Assembly: GCA_964618455.1 (NCBI GenBank)
Contig: CAZUAQ010000002.1
Location: forward strand, 1 to 64,000
Origin: CAZUAQ01 sp964618455
Lineage (GTDB): Bacteria; Planctomycetota; Phycisphaerae; UBA1845; PWPN01
Reading direction: 5' to 3'
Length of the DNA stretch: 64,000 nucleotides
Under the pieces are notes generated by a model that had not been told where the DNA came from, did not search any database, and saw nothing but the letters and a program-made list of their open reading frames with translations. Below, in pieces: positions 61,770 to 64,000 of the stretch. The position numbers were made by a program, and so were the translations under genes. Each line of letters starts with the position of its first letter. Within the stretch, counting starts at the first letter, position 1.

Positions 61770-62615
61770 CTACCTGGCGCGTCGCCCGAACCACATGCCG
61801 ACAACGACAGCCAGAATCTGCACACCCAGGAACAGCCCGTAAACCGGCCCGGTCAGCGCGATCAGCCAGACGCTTTCGGGCACCACACGCGCCAGCCACC
61901 AGCCTGCGAAGTCGAACAGCAACGCCACCATCGGCACGGCAACGACCCAGCCCTTGATCGCCCGCGGAAGTCCCGTGCCCAGCACCAGCACGCTTGTCAC
62001 CAGTGTGAACATCGGAATACTGAGCATGTGCGCATGCGTGATGAGAATCAGGTGCTTTCGGGACACTGGTGGAATCTCCGCCACACCGGTCTGGTTGACG
62101 GTATCGCTGTTCGTGTACTTGCTGACCAGTTCAAAACTGACATCGTCAAAGACATCCATGGCGAACGGTGAGCGGTGTGCGTCTTCCTCGCCGGGTTCAC
62201 CATCGGGCATGTGACAGCGCACACAGTGATCCTGAAAGATCGCCTGCGGGCTCTTGTCCGCCGGGGCGAGGTCAATGGTGAACTCCTCTTCTTTCGCTCC
62301 GGAAACGAGCCACGCCTCCAACGTCTCAAATTCCGCATCCGTCGGAATGAACTCGCGCATCGAGCCCCGAATCATCTCCAGCATACGCGACGGCAGCTGC
62401 GTCTCCTCCGTCACTTCCACCGTCAGTCCCGCGTACACCGCCTTGAGATCATCGAACGTCAAACCCGGCTTTCCGTCGGCGTTGTGATGCGTTTCGTAAA
62501 TCTGGGCCAGCGCGAAGAGGTACCCCGTGCCGATCATCGCAAGAAAGGCGGTCATCATGATCCGCAGAGAGATCGGCCAATCCCTCAGTCGCAATGATAA
62601 ACTTGCTTCGCTCAA
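61770..62615 (-). CDS. Membrane protein with one c-type heme site
   Basis: 281 aa. One N-terminal membrane helix (LRIMMTAFLAMIGTGYLFAL) exports an approximately 140-residue periplasmic loop with a single CVRCH motif (C131-H135). Three or four further helices follow (about residues 190-275: HAHMLSIPMFTLVTSVLVLGTGL, AVPMVALLFDFAGWWLA, VQILAVVVGMWF). HAHML and HLILITHAHM histidines may ligate heme in the membrane. The architecture is seen for membrane cytochromes of respiratory or quinol-oxidising pathways; which one is unclear. It lies convergent to the CoA-binding gene and near the multiheme cytochrome, which makes a redox partnership possible. Confidence 0.8.
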   Translation of the reverse strand: MSEASLSLRLRDWPISLRIMMTAFLAMIGTGYLFALAQIYETHHNADGKPGLTFDDLKAVYAGLTVEVTEETQLPSRMLEMIRGSMREFIPTDAEFETLEAWLVSGAKEEEFTIDLAPADKSPQAIFQDHCVRCHMPDGEPGEEDAHRSPFAMDVFDDVSFELVSKYTNSDTVNQTGVAEIPPVSRKHLILITHAHMLSIPMFTLVTSVLVLGTGLPRAIKGWVVAVPMVALLFDFAGWWLARVVPESVWLIALTGPVYGLFLGVQILAVVVGMWFGRRAR

Positions 62616-62706
62616 GGCGGACTCCTCAGGTACGCACCGTACATGCTCATCTCATCTTCGCGGATGAATTCCCCGGAGGCAACGTTTCAGGTTTTCAGAA
62701 CATTCC

Positions 62707-64000
62707 TCAGAAAGCCGCGGAATCCGAAACGATGCGCGTGTTGTACGTCGCATCCCATTCCCGATGCGCCTCCGACCATGGAAAGCTCCCCTGCGCCGCA
62801 TCGGGATAATCCGGCATGGCGTGATAGGGCAGCGGCTCGACCGTCGCGGAAGTGGCGGTCTGGTGATAGTTGTCCTTCACCCATCCCGCCACGCGCAGCA
62901 GGACCGTCCGCGACATGCCCTTCTTCAACGCGGGCAATTCGGAGGCGTCGTAGAGCAAACGCACCTGCTCCCCCGCCCCGAAGATCACGTACCGATCGTC
63001 CGCTTCGCCCATCAATGCCCGGACGTCACCGAACCGGGTGTAGCGCCCGGTCATCTTCGGCCATCGATACGTCAGTCCGGGATCCAGCGGCTGATCGATC
63101 AGCGCGCGGTCGCCGTAATCGTATTGCTCCGGCTGGCCGAGAACTTCCGGCGCGCGGTAACGCGGAAATCCCGTGTACGCCAGTTCCGCCCGTTCCGGTG
63201 CCAACCGTGTGACGTGGAACGGCGCATCCCGAGCCACCACGCCCATCCGTGCCCAGTCCCAGTAAACGCAGATGTTCGTCGAAATCCGCAGCGTCCCGTC
63301 CCCCGAAAGCACACCCGGATCGAGTTCGACCGTCATCGTGCGCGGAAAACCTGCCGGGGCGCCGATGTTTTCACTCAGCAATTCCCAGGAGCCGTCATCG
63401 CGAAGCCGTTCCAGCCGCGGCATCTCGAAGCGCAAGCCTTGTTCCGCTGCCACGTACTGCACCGGAGAGCCGGGAAATTTCAGGTACCCATGAAGCAGCA
63501 GCACGAGCCGCTCATCTTCGGGGACCTCTTCAAATTGCAGTTCCACCGCATGACGCTCGGCAAAACCGGGCAGGCTCAGATGTGTGAAGCCATTGATCGT
63601 CTTCCCGTCGTCGGGCGCTTCCAATTCCTTCAGACGATCGCGGCCCTCAAGATCGCGCGCCGCGACGGGCGCGAGCATGCGGCGCACCGCGAAAAGCTTG
63701 TCCTCCGGAAACGGCGGCGGTCCGCTGAAGCGTTCGTTCGGAAAGATGCGAACGTCTTCATCATGATCCACCGCCACAAGTTGCGCCTGATCGAGATACG
63801 CCACCTCGCGAAGACACTCGTGCACGACGAAGTCATAATAGCCGTCACGCTTTCCGAGCAGCGTTGAAGGAATACGAATGTGTTCATCGGGATCGCAGGT
63901 CGCGTACACATTCGGCGCGACGTAGAGTCCGGGTGGTGAGGCCGCCAGGATGTCCCCCATGAAGCGGTAGCGTTTTCCGTCCCACACGAAGAGGAAGGGA
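62707..64000 (-). CDS. ASPIC/UnbV-like repeat protein, C-terminal part (truncated by window)
   Basis: At least 430 aa; the frame is open to the window end (reads FLFVWDGKRYRFMGD at the edge), so the start lies outside. The C-terminal ~430 residues match the last part of large TPR/FG-GAP proteins of the CRTAC/ASPIC-UnbV kind: FVWDGKRYRFMGDILAAS, VHECLREVAYLDQAQLVAVDH, RIFPNERFSGPPPFPEDKLF, INGFTHLSLPG, TNICVYWDWARM, MTGRYTRFGDVRALMGEADDRYVIFG, LRVAGWVKDNYHQTA and the end AHREWDATYNTR. Such proteins are exported in many bacteria; the function is unknown. Not a complete gene here. Confidence 0.75.
   Translation of the reverse strand, partial: PFLFVWDGKRYRFMGDILAASPPGLYVAPNVYATCDPDEHIRIPSTLLGKRDGYYDFVVHECLREVAYLDQAQLVAVDHDEDVRIFPNERFSGPPPFPEDKLFAVRRMLAPVAARDLEGRDRLKELEAPDDGKTINGFTHLSLPGFAERHAVELQFEEVPEDERLVLLLHGYLKFPGSPVQYVAAEQGLRFEMPRLERLRDDGSWELLSENIGAPAGFPRTMTVELDPGVLSGDGTLRISTNICVYWDWARMGVVARDAPFHVTRLAPERAELAYTGFPRYRAPEVLGQPEQYDYGDRALIDQPLDPGLTYRWPKMTGRYTRFGDVRALMGEADDRYVIFGAGEQVRLLYDASELPALKKGMSRTVLLRVAGWVKDNYHQTATSATVEPLPYHAMPDYPDAAQGSFPWSEAHREWDATYNTRIVSDSAAF

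Noticed and set aside
1..64000. CRISPR array, phage or integrated plasmid
   Set aside because: No regularly spaced repeats, integrase, capsid, replication or conjugation genes were seen.

Overview
The window looks like chromosomal DNA of a GC-rich Planctomycetota bacterium, probably of the Phycisphaerae type. The evidence is internal: a PEP-CTERM protein, several pseudopilin-like proteins of the DUF1559/H-X9-DG kind, C-terminal EF-hand (dockerin-like) modules with four conserved cysteines on large secreted proteins, a zinc ribbon of the C-x2-CGYN-x2-GL form on a small membrane protein, Tat-exported TIM-barrel proteins and ASPIC/UnbV-like repeat proteins. No tRNA, rRNA, CRISPR array, phage or transposase gene was seen.

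Layout. 1-1230: an AT-richer island with a 139-aa orphan between two 190-bp elements with terminal inverted repeats. 1229-6261: a membrane protein carrying two ACP-like half domains in swapped order, an RtcB RNA ligase overlapping an RbfA-like gene, pyruvate kinase and SfsA. 6303-11153 (minus strand): two redox/sulfur stress operons. One is ArsR regulator, YgaP-like rhodanese and CoA-disulfide reductase; the other is MarR regulator, DoxX and pirin. Each has a visible operator or promoter. 11192-15388: MFS transporter, orphan PhnD-like lipoprotein, a small cold-shock-like protein and a Tat-exported isomerase-like protein. 15654-19985: PEP-CTERM lamin-tail protein, pseudopilin and a large lamin-tail/EF-hand protein.

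20111-27451 (minus strand): a response regulator with a pseudo-histidine-kinase core, a hydrolase lipoprotein, a zinc-ribbon membrane protein and four tandem, diverged pseudopilin-like paralogues. 27775-30640: inositol-3-phosphate synthase translationally coupled to an isomerase-like TIM barrel, then an SDR. 30720-35230: acetyltransferase, DUF4382 protein, metG and an ATC-hydrolase-like protein, with short dispersed repeats between genes. 35336-50920: a 1479-aa beta-helix surface protein, a set of carbohydrate-related genes (two glycosidase-like TIM barrels, GT4, GDPD, phosphohexomutase, UDP-glucuronate decarboxylase-like), a DUF362/PKD/EF-hand protein and tadA. 51171-64000: PHP phosphoesterase, isomerase, ArsC, a subtilase lipoprotein, a TPR-metalloprotease-like protein, a multiheme cytochrome with a C-terminal EF-hand module, a CoA-binding protein, a mono-heme membrane protein and a truncated ASPIC/UnbV-like protein.

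Most genes are housekeeping or cell-envelope genes. The points of greatest interest are the RtcB/RbfA-like pair, the permuted ACP-like membrane protein, the MITE-like pair, the cytochrome/EF-hand fusion, the tandem pseudopilins that have lost the prepilin glutamate, and the beta-helix interrupted by five repeats.
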